Source: SAR202 cluster bacterium bin127 (GTDB lineage Bacteria; Chloroflexota; Dehalococcoidia; Lucifugimonadales; Lucifugimonadaceae). Taken from it: a DNA stretch of 64,000 bases. This document shows positions 28,819-38,053 of this stretch, in pieces. The notes below the pieces were generated by a model. The model was not told the DNA's origin. It searched no databases and worked only from the letters and a program-made list of their open reading frames with translations. The position numbers were made by a program, and so were the translations under genes. The stretch spans positions 186,001 to 250,000 of the forward strand of contig MPNN01000004.1 in NCBI GenBank assembly GCA_002239045.1, written 5' to 3'. How positions within the stretch are numbered: the stretch's first letter is position 1; every line of letters starts with the position of its first letter.

Positions 28819-31800
28819 CTATCGCCGCGGAGGTCCACCGCCGGCGAATGCTCGGACGGCACCGAATCCGCCGAATTGGCTGGTGTCGGCACCCACGACG
28901 GTCATGAGGATGGTCTCGCCTTCTGAGACGCCGTCTTCGATGACGGTCCAGAAGTCGTCGGAGATGCCGAGGGTTACGTTTCGGGGTTCTAGCGTGTCGT
29001 CGTCGGTTGAGACGAGGAGGATGGGTTCGTTTACCGAGCCGAAGAGGGCTTGGATGGGGACGAGGAGTTTGTTGGTCTGCTCGCGTATGACGACTTCGGC
29101 GACGGCGCTGAGGCCTTCGGGGAGTTGCGTGGCGGATGGCTGTTCGGTTTGGATGGTCACGGGGTAGGTAACGACGCCTTGTTCGGATTCGCCGAAGGCC
29201 GCGATGTCGCTGATGCGGCCTGCCAAAGCCTCGTCGCCGAGAGCTTCAAGTTCGATGGATGCTGGGTCGCCGACTTGGAGGAATAAGACATCGACCTCGT
29301 CGACAGTGCCGGAGATTTCGACGATCGAAGGGTCGGCCATGACGACTGCGATGGCGTCTTTGTTGACGGATTGGCCTTCTTCGACCTGTAGATCTGCGAC
29401 GACGCCATCGAAGGGTGCGATAATCTGCGTTCCTTCGGTCGCGGCGCGCGCGGTATCGAGTTCTTCGCGTGCTGTTGCGACCTCGGCGCGTCGGAGGGCG
29501 ACGGTGGCCGGATCGGGGTTGACGAGGTCAGTGTGCTCTTGCAAGGCAACGGCGAGATCAGCTCTCGCAACCGCGAGTTCCTGGCGGGCGAATTCGATGT
29601 CGACTTCGTCTGGTGAGACCAGGTCTTGCAGCGCGGCGAGTTTGTCGTTCAGGTCTTCTTCGGCTGCGGTGACTTCGGTCTGGGCGAGAGCGATTGCGAC
29701 TTCATCGCCATCCAAAAGGGTTTGCAGGGCACGCGATTTGTCGACGAGGTCAGCGTTGGCGGCATAGGTTCGCTGATGCATGACGATGTTGTCTGGCGAC
29801 TCTAGGTTTCGGAGATTGTCCAACTCTCTGATCGCTTCAGCGAGGTCGGCTTCGGCTTTGGTTGCTTTGGAGTAGGCGACGGAGACGGTTACGTCGTCCG
29901 GCCCGGTTTGCAGGTCGGTCAGAGTTTCCTCGGCATCAATCAGTTTGCCGCGCGCGACCTTTGCCGATTCGATTGCGACTGCCAGTGATTGAGCCGCCTC
30001 TGCGACGCCGACTTTCGATTCCTGCTCGACGCGTTCCAACTCTTCGTAAAGGAGTTCCAGTCTGTTTGCTACGTCGACTTGCGTGTAATAGGCGACTTCC
30101 TGCTTGGCGAATAGGTCGTTGATGATTTCGTCATCGGTGGCGGTCATCTCGTCCTCGAGCTGTTCCTCGAGGTCTTCCAAAGCCTGTTCTGCAGACGCCA
30201 CCGCGTCTTCAGCGCTGTCGAGTTGTTGGGAATCTGCGAGCTTAGCGGTCTGGTACGCTTCGGATTTCAGCAGGAGGTCATCCCATGCGTCCTTAAATTC
30301 GAGATTGACGCATGTTGAATTGATGCCGTTCTCTGCCTCGGTGCAGTCGAATCGAAGTTCAGACAGAAAGAACTCGGTCCACGTAGCCACGATGGCTTCA
30401 TCCCACGGAGTTGCTGGATCGTCTTCGACCCAACCCGAAGATGCCATGGTTCGCTGTGCCAATCCTCCGGAGACGGTAGCGGGATCCATGATCTCGTCTA
30501 GCGCCTTACCGACATCGGCGAAGATCTGATCAGGGGAGTATTCCCATCGGTATTTGGAGATGTCCATGCCGAGCCATTTGGCGAAGACGTTTTTGTAAGT
30601 GACCTGAGCGTCGTAAAGCTCGGATTCCAGTTTTCGGACGTCGGCACCAGCCTCGATCGCGAGCCGGGCCAGTTGGTTTTCTGCTACAACAACATCGTCC
30701 TCTGCTTCGGCGATCTGCGCGTTAAGGTCGGCGACCACTTCCTCGTCGAACGGTTTTTGGGCGTCCGACAAGGCTTCTTGCGCTTCGGTAAGAGCCAGTG
30801 TCGCCGCAGCGAGTTCGGCTTCGACTTTGGAGATTTCCAACTTCTTGCGGGTGATGTCGTTTCCAACGTTCGCGTTTGCCACCAGCAATGCGTTCTCCGC
30901 ATCGACGACCGCGGCATCGGCCTCGATCACGGCCAATTTCTCATTTTCGAGATCTAGTTGTGCTTGATTGACCGCGTTTCCGTCGATATTCAGCGTGGCT
31001 TCGTACGCTTCGAGTGCGTCGTCGCGGACATTTGTGGCCTCGCCAACGGCGATTTCTGCCGCGCTAATCGCCGCGCTTTGTTGCGCCGTCAGGTCTTCCA
31101 ACTCGGTGGTGAGGTCTGCCAACGTCTTTTCGGCTTCTGCGACTCCGAGCTGCGCGTTACCCACGTCTAAGTCGGATGGCGAGAGGAGGTCGGCAAGTTT
31201 ATCTTGGGCGGCTTCGAGGTCGGCGATTGCCTCGGCGACGGCGAGTTCGGCTTCGGCGATTTCCGTTGCAGGAGGATCGATCAGTTTAGCCAAGGCATCT
31301 TCGGCAGTGGCGAAATCTTGCTGCGCCTTTGCAACTTTCAGCGTGGCGTCGCTGATCGTCTTTTGATCGGGATTGACCAAATCTTCGAGCGCTGTTTCGG
31401 CGTCTTGGAGGGCGACGCTTGCGTTCTGCAACTGTTGCTGAGCAGCGACAACGGCTTCATCGTTGAGGGACATCAGGATTTCGCCCTCGGTCAAGAAGTC
31501 GCCGATTTCGATGTCGATCGTATCGACGGTTCCGGCCATCGCGAATGACAGTCGCTCGCGGTTGGCGTATTCGAGGGTCCCGTTGACGGCGACCGAGTTG
31601 ACGAGATCGCCGCGTCGGATGGTCAGGAGTTGTGTTTCGGCATCTTCATCGACTCCGTATTCAGCGAGGACGCTGGCGATGGGCGATTCGCCTTCGATCA
31701 GGTCTTGGACATAAGGGTAGAGGTAGAAGGTGCCGAGATAAGCAACGACAGGGACGGCGATGAGGACGGCCGCGGCGATGATCCACTGTCGGACAGATAT

Positions 31801-31857
31801 CTGTCTCAACGGGTTGTCGTTCGCCTCGGTATCGTCATTGTCGGTGTTTGAAGGCAT
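28819..31857 (-). CDS. HlyD/MacA-like adaptor with very long alpha-helical hairpin
   Basis: TM anchor WIIAAAVLIAVPVVAYLGTFYLYP, biotinyl-like halves (GTVDTIDIEIGDFLTEGEILMSLND ... GTQIIAPFDGVVADLQVEEGQSVNKDAIAVVMAD) separated by ~780 aa of Ala/Glu-rich helix. ATG at 31857 preferred over 32088. Confidence 0.9.
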   Translation of the reverse strand: MPSNTDNDDTEANDNPLRQISVRQWIIAAAVLIAVPVVAYLGTFYLYPYVQDLIEGESPIASVLAEYGVDEDAETQLLTIRRGDLVNSVAVNGTLEYANRERLSFAMAGTVDTIDIEIGDFLTEGEILMSLNDEAVVAAQQQLQNASVALQDAETALEDLVNPDQKTISDATLKVAKAQQDFATAEDALAKLIDPPATEIAEAELAVAEAIADLEAAQDKLADLLSPSDLDVGNAQLGVAEAEKTLADLTTELEDLTAQQSAAISAAEIAVGEATNVRDDALEAYEATLNIDGNAVNQAQLDLENEKLAVIEADAAVVDAENALLVANANVGNDITRKKLEISKVEAELAAATLALTEAQEALSDAQKPFDEEVVADLNAQIAEAEDDVVVAENQLARLAIEAGADVRKLESELYDAQVTYKNVFAKWLGMDISKYRWEYSPDQIFADVGKALDEIMDPATVSGGLAQRTMASSGWVEDDPATPWDEAIVATWTEFFLSELRFDCTEAENGINSTCVNLEFKDAWDDLLLKSEAYQTAKLADSQQLDSAEDAVASAEQALEDLEEQLEDEMTATDDEIINDLFAKQEVAYYTQVDVANRLELLYEELERVEQESKVGVAEAAQSLAVAIESAKVARGKLIDAEETLTDLQTGPDDVTVSVAYSKATKAEADLAEAIRELDNLRNLESPDNIVMHQRTYAANADLVDKSRALQTLLDGDEVAIALAQTEVTAAEEDLNDKLAALQDLVSPDEVDIEFARQELAVARADLAVALQEHTDLVNPDPATVALRRAEVATAREELDTARAATEGTQIIAPFDGVVADLQVEEGQSVNKDAIAVVMADPSIVEISGTVDEVDVLFLQVGDPASIELEALGDEALAGRISDIAAFGESEQGVVTYPVTIQTEQPSATQLPEGLSAVAEVVIREQTNKLLVPIQALFGSVNEPILLVSTDDDTLEPRNVTLGISDDFWTVIEDGVSEGETILMTVVGADTSQFGGFGAVRAFAGGGPPRR

Positions 31858-32163
31858 ATATCGACCGGAATTTTCCTCGGTGGCGTTGCCACGATCTTGT
31901 TGAAATCGATTATGAAATTGAATCTCGCGTGAATTGTTAAGATCATTGCTCGCGACATTTTCGGTTACGCTCTCGATGCGCGATGCGGATGTTGATGTTC
32001 GTTGATTCCGTCTGCCAGTCATCAAGAAGAATCCGAGCATGCCTGCAATCGAGCAGTTGGTCCAGGGGCTTCGCTTTGGGTTGGGCATCGAAATCGAAAT
32101 CAGTGATGAAGTTTAGAGTAACCTTATTCACGCGCGACCGTATTTGGACCGTGAGGGATTGCG

Positions 32164-33204
32164 ATGGTTGAAGCTAAGCTAGCACGAGATTATGACATTC
32201 GATTTGGGCACGGATTGCTCAAATCCGACTCTGCGAAATGGGGGCGATATGTGGTGATCACAACGCCCTCAGCATGGGCGGCAACGAAGGACGAGTTGGA
32301 CCACGAGCCGGCGGGAATTGGCATCAACGAGTGGCTCGACCGGACGCACTTGATCGAAGTGTCGGACTCGCTGCCAGACGATATTGATCTGGTTGTCGGC
32401 CTCGGAGCTGGGCGGGCGTTGGACCACGCGAAGCTGGTCGCGCACCGCAAGGGCAAACCGCTTGTCCAAGTTCCGACTGTGGTCTCCACGGGTGCCATCA
32501 TTCATGGCTTCGTTGCGGACTGGGACGGACGGCAGATTGTTGGGCAGCTCGTGGTGGTGAACTGTGAGTACGTTTTGGTCGACTACGATGTCGTACTGCG
32601 GGCACCGGAGCGATTGAACACGGCGGGATTAGGCGATGTTCTGTGCGGATATGCGGGACTTTCGGAATGGCGGCACACCGCAGAACTTGGGAAGACTGAT
32701 CCGGTAGATGAATCGAAGACAGCGAGATCGATAGCGCTGTACGACCAGATCGTGACCGATTTTCCCGCATCTCTCGACGCAGATGGCGAACTGACACCGG
32801 CATCGGTGAAGGTAATTATGTCGGCGGTGCAGGCACGCGACGATGCTTTGGTGAAAGACGACCGCGCACCGGGCGCGGATCATGCGTTCTGCTTCGTTGT
32901 CGAAATTGCCAACGACAAGTACTGGATACACGGCGAGATGTGCGCGCTTGGCGCCGTGATAATCGCTTGGCGCACCCAACAGAGCCCGGAAACGTTGACC
33001 GGGTGGTTGGATAAATGCAAGGTTCGGTGGCGTCCTTCCGATGTTGAGATAACTCGTGAAGAGTTAGGCGCGGGAATCGCGGTGTGGCCGTCATGGATGG
33101 GCGACGGCACGAACGACAAACCGGCATCGCCCTCGGTCGTGGTGCAAGAGCCCATGACCGAAGAGGATATCGATGCATGTTGGGAGTGGCTGAACTCCAA
33201 TTGA
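32164..33204 (+). CDS. Glycerol-1-phosphate dehydrogenase-like (iron-containing ADH_2 / AraM family)
   Basis: VVGLGAGRALDHAKLVAHRKGKPLVQVPTVVST, metal ligands GLGD, GADH, IHGE in family order. Confidence 0.75.
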   Translation: MVEAKLARDYDIRFGHGLLKSDSAKWGRYVVITTPSAWAATKDELDHEPAGIGINEWLDRTHLIEVSDSLPDDIDLVVGLGAGRALDHAKLVAHRKGKPLVQVPTVVSTGAIIHGFVADWDGRQIVGQLVVVNCEYVLVDYDVVLRAPERLNTAGLGDVLCGYAGLSEWRHTAELGKTDPVDESKTARSIALYDQIVTDFPASLDADGELTPASVKVIMSAVQARDDALVKDDRAPGADHAFCFVVEIANDKYWIHGEMCALGAVIIAWRTQQSPETLTGWLDKCKVRWRPSDVEITREELGAGIAVWPSWMGDGTNDKPASPSVVVQEPMTEEDIDACWEWLNSN

Positions 33205-33229
33205 AGGGACACGCCCGGGGATACGTCCA

Positions 33230-33937
33230 ATGTGGGCATTGACGATCGCAGGTGGTCGTGGCGAGCGGTTGAAGCCGCTAACGGACAACATCTGCAAGCC
33301 GATGGTGCCGGTCAACGGTGCTCCGTTGCTCCAGCATCAGGCGAGTTGGCTTTGCGCGAACGGTGTCACTGACATCGTTTTCCTGACCGGCTATCGGGCA
33401 GAGCAGGTGGAGGAACATTTCGGAGACGGTGCGCGATACGGATTCCGGGCGCACTACTCGCCCGAAGATCAACCCCTCGGCAGAGGCGGGGCCGTCAAAC
33501 AGGGATTGGGAGTCGTGCCGGAAGACGTCGAAGACGTTGTGGTTGTGAACGGCGATGTGTTGACAGATCAGCCGCTGGCACCGCTTATTGATACAAGGCG
33601 CGCAAATCGAGCGTTGGCCGCCATCACTTTGATACCGTATGTCAGTCAGTTCGGCGTGGTGTTGGTTTCCGACGATGACGTTGTTACCAGCTTTGCCGAG
33701 AAGACGGAACTACCTTTTTGGATCAACGGCGGCATCTACGTTCTCGAGCGCGGCATCGAGGGACTTTTTCCTGACGTTGGCGACCACGAAGACTCCACCT
33801 TTCCTCAGATAGTCGATGAAGCCCGCATGCGGGCGATACGTTCGAGCGCAAACTGGATATCGGTGGACAGTCACAAAGACCTGAGTCAGGCGGAAGAGAT
33901 GATGGCGCAGGGGATGTTGCCGCGATCGAAGGTTTGA
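33230..33937 (+). CDS. Sugar/polyol-phosphate nucleotidyltransferase
   Basis: MWALTIAGGRGERLKPLTDNICKPMVPVNGAPLLQHQ NTP_transferase motif. Confidence 0.88.
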   Translation: MWALTIAGGRGERLKPLTDNICKPMVPVNGAPLLQHQASWLCANGVTDIVFLTGYRAEQVEEHFGDGARYGFRAHYSPEDQPLGRGGAVKQGLGVVPEDVEDVVVVNGDVLTDQPLAPLIDTRRANRALAAITLIPYVSQFGVVLVSDDDVVTSFAEKTELPFWINGGIYVLERGIEGLFPDVGDHEDSTFPQIVDEARMRAIRSSANWISVDSHKDLSQAEEMMAQGMLPRSKV

Positions 33938-34062
33938 GTGGCCCTGCGTGGGTTAATTTCACGACCTTCTCACTTGTTGCCCGAGAGGGAATTAAAGGGG
34001 GTTAAGGATGGTTGCGGTGAATTTCGTGCATCCCCTGCGTGCGGCGCTTCGCTTGCACGCGT

Positions 34063-34083
34063 CCCCTTCGCTAGGCGAAGGGG
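34063..34083. terminator. Putative bidirectional hairpin between convergent genes
   Basis: ccccttcgc/tag/gcgaagggg, between CDS ends at 33937 (+) and 34118 (-). Confidence 0.5.
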
Positions 34084-34117
34084 AGGTTTGGTTCCTCCGT
34101 TTTAAGCCTAGGGGGAG

Positions 34118-34612
34118 TTAGTCGGGGTTAAATTCGCTTGCGATGAACATTCGCAAGAGGTCGTGGCGAGCGATCATTCCTATCGGGATGCCGTCCGCTA
34201 CGACTGTGATGTGGTTCTCGCCGGTGGTTGCGATTAGCTCGATCACGACGTCGATGGTGGCGTCGGCACGCACGAATGGGGGATCGGATTTCATGACCTC
34301 TTCGACGCTCTTCGAGCGGACTCGTTCGATCGCGTCGTAATACCCGGTTGAATGGTCGCTGCCAACGGCCGCACCCATGAGACGGGTTGCGGTTCCGCGC
34401 ATGAAGGGGATCAGGTCTTCCGTGGGCATAAACATCTGTTCGGTCACCAACCCGCAGAATTTGCCTGCGTCGTCTACCACCACCACCGAACCGATATTGT
34501 GTTCGATCATCAGCTTCGCAACATCCGAAACCGTATCGTAGCGGTGCGCCGTGATCGCTGGCGCATGCATCAGACTTCGGACATCGCCACCTGGTACTTG
34601 ACTCATTTCCAC
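34118..34612 (-). CDS. CBS-domain protein
   Basis: Two CBS motifs: YDTVSDVAKLMIEHNIGSVVVVDDAGKFCGLVTE and DATIDVVIELIATTGENHITVVADGIPIGMIARHDLL. Confidence 0.85.
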   Translation of the reverse strand: MEMSQVPGGDVRSLMHAPAITAHRYDTVSDVAKLMIEHNIGSVVVVDDAGKFCGLVTEQMFMPTEDLIPFMRGTATRLMGAAVGSDHSTGYYDAIERVRSKSVEEVMKSDPPFVRADATIDVVIELIATTGENHITVVADGIPIGMIARHDLLRMFIASEFNPD

Positions 34613-34700
34613 CTATCCACATTCGCTCCGAGGGCACTTCCTCGAAAGGTATTACAGAAGGATTGACGCGGGCCAATCCAACGGCCAGACACCGAGTATC

Positions 34701-35390
34701 TTAGACCTTTGCGCGCTCGCGTTCCGCCTTCAGATAACGCGACAGTTCTATGGTTACGATATCGATGTTTTTGTCGGACGTGTTGATGACGAAGTCGTAA
34801 ATCATCGGGTCTTCAGGGTCGGCTTGATGCAATTTGTCGAAGTATTCTCGCTGCGCGTTTTGGCGTTCCAAGATAATGCGTTCCGCCTCGGCGACATTGG
34901 TCAGTCCCTCCCGCCGCATCACGCGTGTCACGCGGTCGTCCCAGTTGGCGAAGATTCCGACACGCGCCACTTCGTCTTGATCTGCCAGTTCAACCGCGCC
35001 GGCGCGGTGGACGATGACCGCATTTCCGCCCTTGGCGAGATCGCTGAGGTCGTAGGAGTTGTCGATCGGGCTTTGCGCTGATGGACCGTTTCGGTCCCAC
35101 GTCAGCGGTATGTGGAGATCTGCCGCGCCTTGAAGCATCGGGTCGTCGCCGGCTGCTCCTACCGCGAAGTACGAGGCCGCCCTTTCGACCCACGTCCACA
35201 ACCGTTCGGAGAATTCGGTGTTCGGTGCCGCGCCCGTCACGTTTACCGCGTCCGCATCGGAATTGCTTTCGACCGTCCGCAATCGGACGCGATCAAAGTA
35301 CCTCCACCCGAACATCCGGGAGATCTTTCTGCCAACATCGAATGCGCCAGACCCGATGTGGCCGTCTATCGTGATCAATGTTTTGCGCAT
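34701..35390 (-). CDS. Cytidylate kinase-like family protein
   Basis: MRKTLITIDGHIGSGAFDVGRKISRMFGWRYFDRVRL...; start at ATG 35390 rather than 35462. Confidence 0.75.
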   Translation of the reverse strand: MRKTLITIDGHIGSGAFDVGRKISRMFGWRYFDRVRLRTVESNSDADAVNVTGAAPNTEFSERLWTWVERAASYFAVGAAGDDPMLQGAADLHIPLTWDRNGPSAQSPIDNSYDLSDLAKGGNAVIVHRAGAVELADQDEVARVGIFANWDDRVTRVMRREGLTNVAEAERIILERQNAQREYFDKLHQADPEDPMIYDFVINTSDKNIDIVTIELSRYLKAERERAKV

Positions 35391-35501
35391 TGCAGCCAGA
35401 CACGTACTCGGCGGACGATGGGATACACAAAAAAGTCCGCGCGAGCGCAATACTACATGCAATCCGCCGTTCTAGCAATTCCGATTGCGAATCCCGCCGA
35501 T

Positions 35502-36245
35502 CTACGATCCGTCGATTGCGCTCAGTCCGCCGTCTAGGTTCAACGATGCGCCGTTGATGTAGTCATTGCCGATGATACTGATGACGGCTTGGCAGACCTC
35601 GTCGACAGTGCCCATCCGGCTGGCCGGCCCTAGCGTCCGGTCGGCGTGCCTTCTTGGTTCAACAGGTTCGTCGTCGGGCAATGGAAGTATGATGCCAAGC
35701 CGTAGTTCGTTGACTTGAATGCGCGGCGCGAGGCTTACGGCGAGGGTTTTGGTGAGGCCGGTAAGGGCGGAGTTGGTGATCGAGTAGGCGACCCGTGAAC
35801 GGTAGACCCCGCGGCGGTCGTTGATGTTGATTATTTTGCCGGTGGCGTATTCGGGTAGTTCGCGTGCCATGGCTTGGGCCAACAGCAACGGGGCGCGGAC
35901 ATTCACCGCCATGGCTTGGTCGAAATCGCCAGGAGTCATTTCCTCGATGCCGACCCGATCGAAATATGACGCGTTGTTGATCACGACACTGGGCACATCA
36001 TCAAGCAACTCCACGGTTCGAGACCACAGGCTCACGCATTCGTCAGCGCTAGACAGATCGGCACCAACGACCTCGCTCCTCACGCCAAGGGCACGGGCGA
36101 GGTCGCGGGTTTCCATCGCATCTTCTTCGGCGACGTGGTAATGGACTGCGACGTTGCAGCCCTTCTCCGCTAGCGCAAGCGCTATTCCGCGTCCGATGCG
36201 CTTGGATGCGCCGGTGACTAGTGCTGTTGAGCCAGAAATCTCCAT
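35502..36245 (-). CDS. Short-chain dehydrogenase (pteridine reductase/FolM-like) with altered YxxxK
   Basis: TALVTGASKRIGRGIALALAEKG, VINNASYF, ININDRRG, YSITNSALTGL; start at ATG 36245. Confidence 0.85.
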   Translation of the reverse strand: MEISGSTALVTGASKRIGRGIALALAEKGCNVAVHYHVAEEDAMETRDLARALGVRSEVVGADLSSADECVSLWSRTVELLDDVPSVVINNASYFDRVGIEEMTPGDFDQAMAVNVRAPLLLAQAMARELPEYATGKIININDRRGVYRSRVAYSITNSALTGLTKTLAVSLAPRIQVNELRLGIILPLPDDEPVEPRRHADRTLGPASRMGTVDEVCQAVISIIGNDYINGASLNLDGGLSAIDGS

Positions 36246-36373
36246 TGCCAAGCCTCTTCTACAACAGTAGTGCATTCGAGGACGAATGGTGGGAATTTCC
36301 TCACGTGGAGCCGGGATATCTCGCAGTACGCGAGGCAAGCCATCGATTTAGTCTTCGGACGTGAGAACCGAAC

Positions 36374-36613
36374 TTACTCTAGCAATTTCGAAAGCTGGTT
36401 CTCCTGGTCATTCAGTTGTTCTTGAATCGTCGACTCTTGGTCCCGACGCATCTGTTGAATTTCGGCTTTTAACTCCGATAATTCTGCTTCGGTGTGACCC
36501 TGGCGCGTTGTCAACCTACCAATCCAGATCCCGACAGCCGCGGCAGCTCCAACCAATGTGGCGAGCGCCACGAACAATGTCAAACCATCTCGTAGAATGT
36601 CCGCCAAATCCAT
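36374..36613 (-). CDS. Small membrane protein with coiled coil
   Basis: MDLADILRDGLTLFVALATLVGAAAAVGIWIGRLTTRQGHTEAELSELKAEIQQMRRDQ. Confidence 0.55.
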   Translation of the reverse strand: MDLADILRDGLTLFVALATLVGAAAAVGIWIGRLTTRQGHTEAELSELKAEIQQMRRDQESTIQEQLNDQENQLSKLLE

Positions 36614-36631
36614 GTAAAGAATAATGAGCGA

Positions 36632-36868
36632 TCATCCAAATTTGAAGATGAAGTAGTCAGATTTACGCAACAGTCGTTTCAATTCGATTTCTAGATCGGT
36701 CCTTCGAATTCGATCGTCAACGGATACCGGATCACTGAGTTGGATGCGAGTTCGCACTGTCGCAAGCTCCGACTTCAACTCCCGCATTCGATTCAACAGT
36801 TCGCGCATCTCCCGATATTCTTGGTCGGTTGGCGTTCTTGCGGTGGGTTCGCGAACTTCCGTACTCAT
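36632..36868 (-). CDS. Small hypothetical coiled-coil protein
   Basis: Same strand and 18 nt upstream of the previous ORF; charged helical composition. Confidence 0.45.
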   Translation of the reverse strand: MSTEVREPTARTPTDQEYREMRELLNRMRELKSELATVRTRIQLSDPVSVDDRIRRTDLEIELKRLLRKSDYFIFKFG

Positions 36869-37233
36869 TTTTAACGTCCAAATTTCGAAATCAAGCCATC
36901 AACGTCGGACACGACACATCAAAACTACGTCTCTGAATAATATACGAACCGCCATCGTTTGTTGCCCCCCGATTCGGACGGCGTTTCCGAAACCATGCTG
37001 TCGGGTTCAGGGGTTCACGATAGAATCGCGGACTGAACTTGGGATTTAACCGCAGGGATCGCGGATCTTAGCGCCGATTTTCTTCGCGCGGTTTCACTCG
37101 CGATATTGCCTGTTGCCATTCAATTACGCGTGAATCCACGCAATCGCCGCTGCGCACGACGCGCACGCAAACTAACCTTGCTCCACTTCATGTTAGCCTT
37201 CGTGCTGTCACAGTCTAGACAACCAAGGAACCT

Positions 37234-37854
37234 ATGATGATCTACGAATTCAGGACCTATGACCTCAAGCCGAGGAACGTGCCGCTTTTCGAGGAACGAA
37301 CGGCGGAGAAGATAAAAGAAGGTCGGCAGAACTACTCGCAGCTCTTCGGGTTCTGGACGACCGAAGTTGGGCCGGTAAACGAGGTGGTCCACGTTTGGCC
37401 GTACGAAGACTTGGAGCATCGCAGGCGGATTCGTGCTCAAACCGCCGAGGACGGGGTTTGGCCGCCGAGCAACGCAGACATCATCAACACGATGCGATCT
37501 GAGATTTTTCTTCCTGCGCCCTTCATGGAAAATCGAGGCGGAGCCAAGCTTGGTCCGGTTTATGAGATGCGGATCTACACCTATGCACCGGGGGATATAC
37601 CGAAGGTGATCGAGATCTGGGGCGAGCACATCGAAGAGAGGGAGAAATACTCGCCGCTGGTCGGGGCTTGGTACTCCGAATTGGGTGCTCTGAATACTTG
37701 GATCCATATGTGGGCATACGAAAGCTACGATCAACGGGCCGACATCCGCGCCGAAACGCGAGCCAAAGGCGTATGGCCACCTCCCGGCGGCATCGGCCCG
37801 GTCACGCAGGCAAACAAGCTGCTGTTGCCGATGAGCTTCTCGCCGCTGCAGTAG
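37234..37854 (+). CDS. NIPSNAP-family protein
   Basis: MMIYEFRTYDLKPRNVPLFEERTAEKIK... repeated as YEMRIYTYAPGDIPKVIEIWGEHIEER: two NIPSNAP-like halves. Confidence 0.88.
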   Translation: MMIYEFRTYDLKPRNVPLFEERTAEKIKEGRQNYSQLFGFWTTEVGPVNEVVHVWPYEDLEHRRRIRAQTAEDGVWPPSNADIINTMRSEIFLPAPFMENRGGAKLGPVYEMRIYTYAPGDIPKVIEIWGEHIEEREKYSPLVGAWYSELGALNTWIHMWAYESYDQRADIRAETRAKGVWPPPGGIGPVTQANKLLLPMSFSPLQ

Positions 37855-37881
37855 GGACCTATGCAAAACCCTCATTGAAAT

Positions 37882-37919
37882 AAGAACGGCGTCTGTAAAG
37901 ATTTGCAAACGCCGTTCTT
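37882..37919. terminator. Inverted repeat / probable terminator after the NIPSNAP gene
   Basis: aagaacggcgt ... acgccgttctt, perfect 11-bp arms, 16-nt loop that can pair further. Confidence 0.6.
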
Positions 37920-38053
37920 GTCACCTTCACCCTGATCCCTCTTGACTCCCCTTATAGAGAGGGCGATGGCTCGCCGGAGGAGAACTCTGGGCGTTGACTT
38001 TCTACCTTCCCCTGCCGGTAAAAAGTCTCAAGGTTGCTAATGGTTGTTGGTCG

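Noticed and set aside
37120-37908. 262-aa minus ORF
   Set aside because: Antisense of the NIPSNAP gene, which has clear family motifs.
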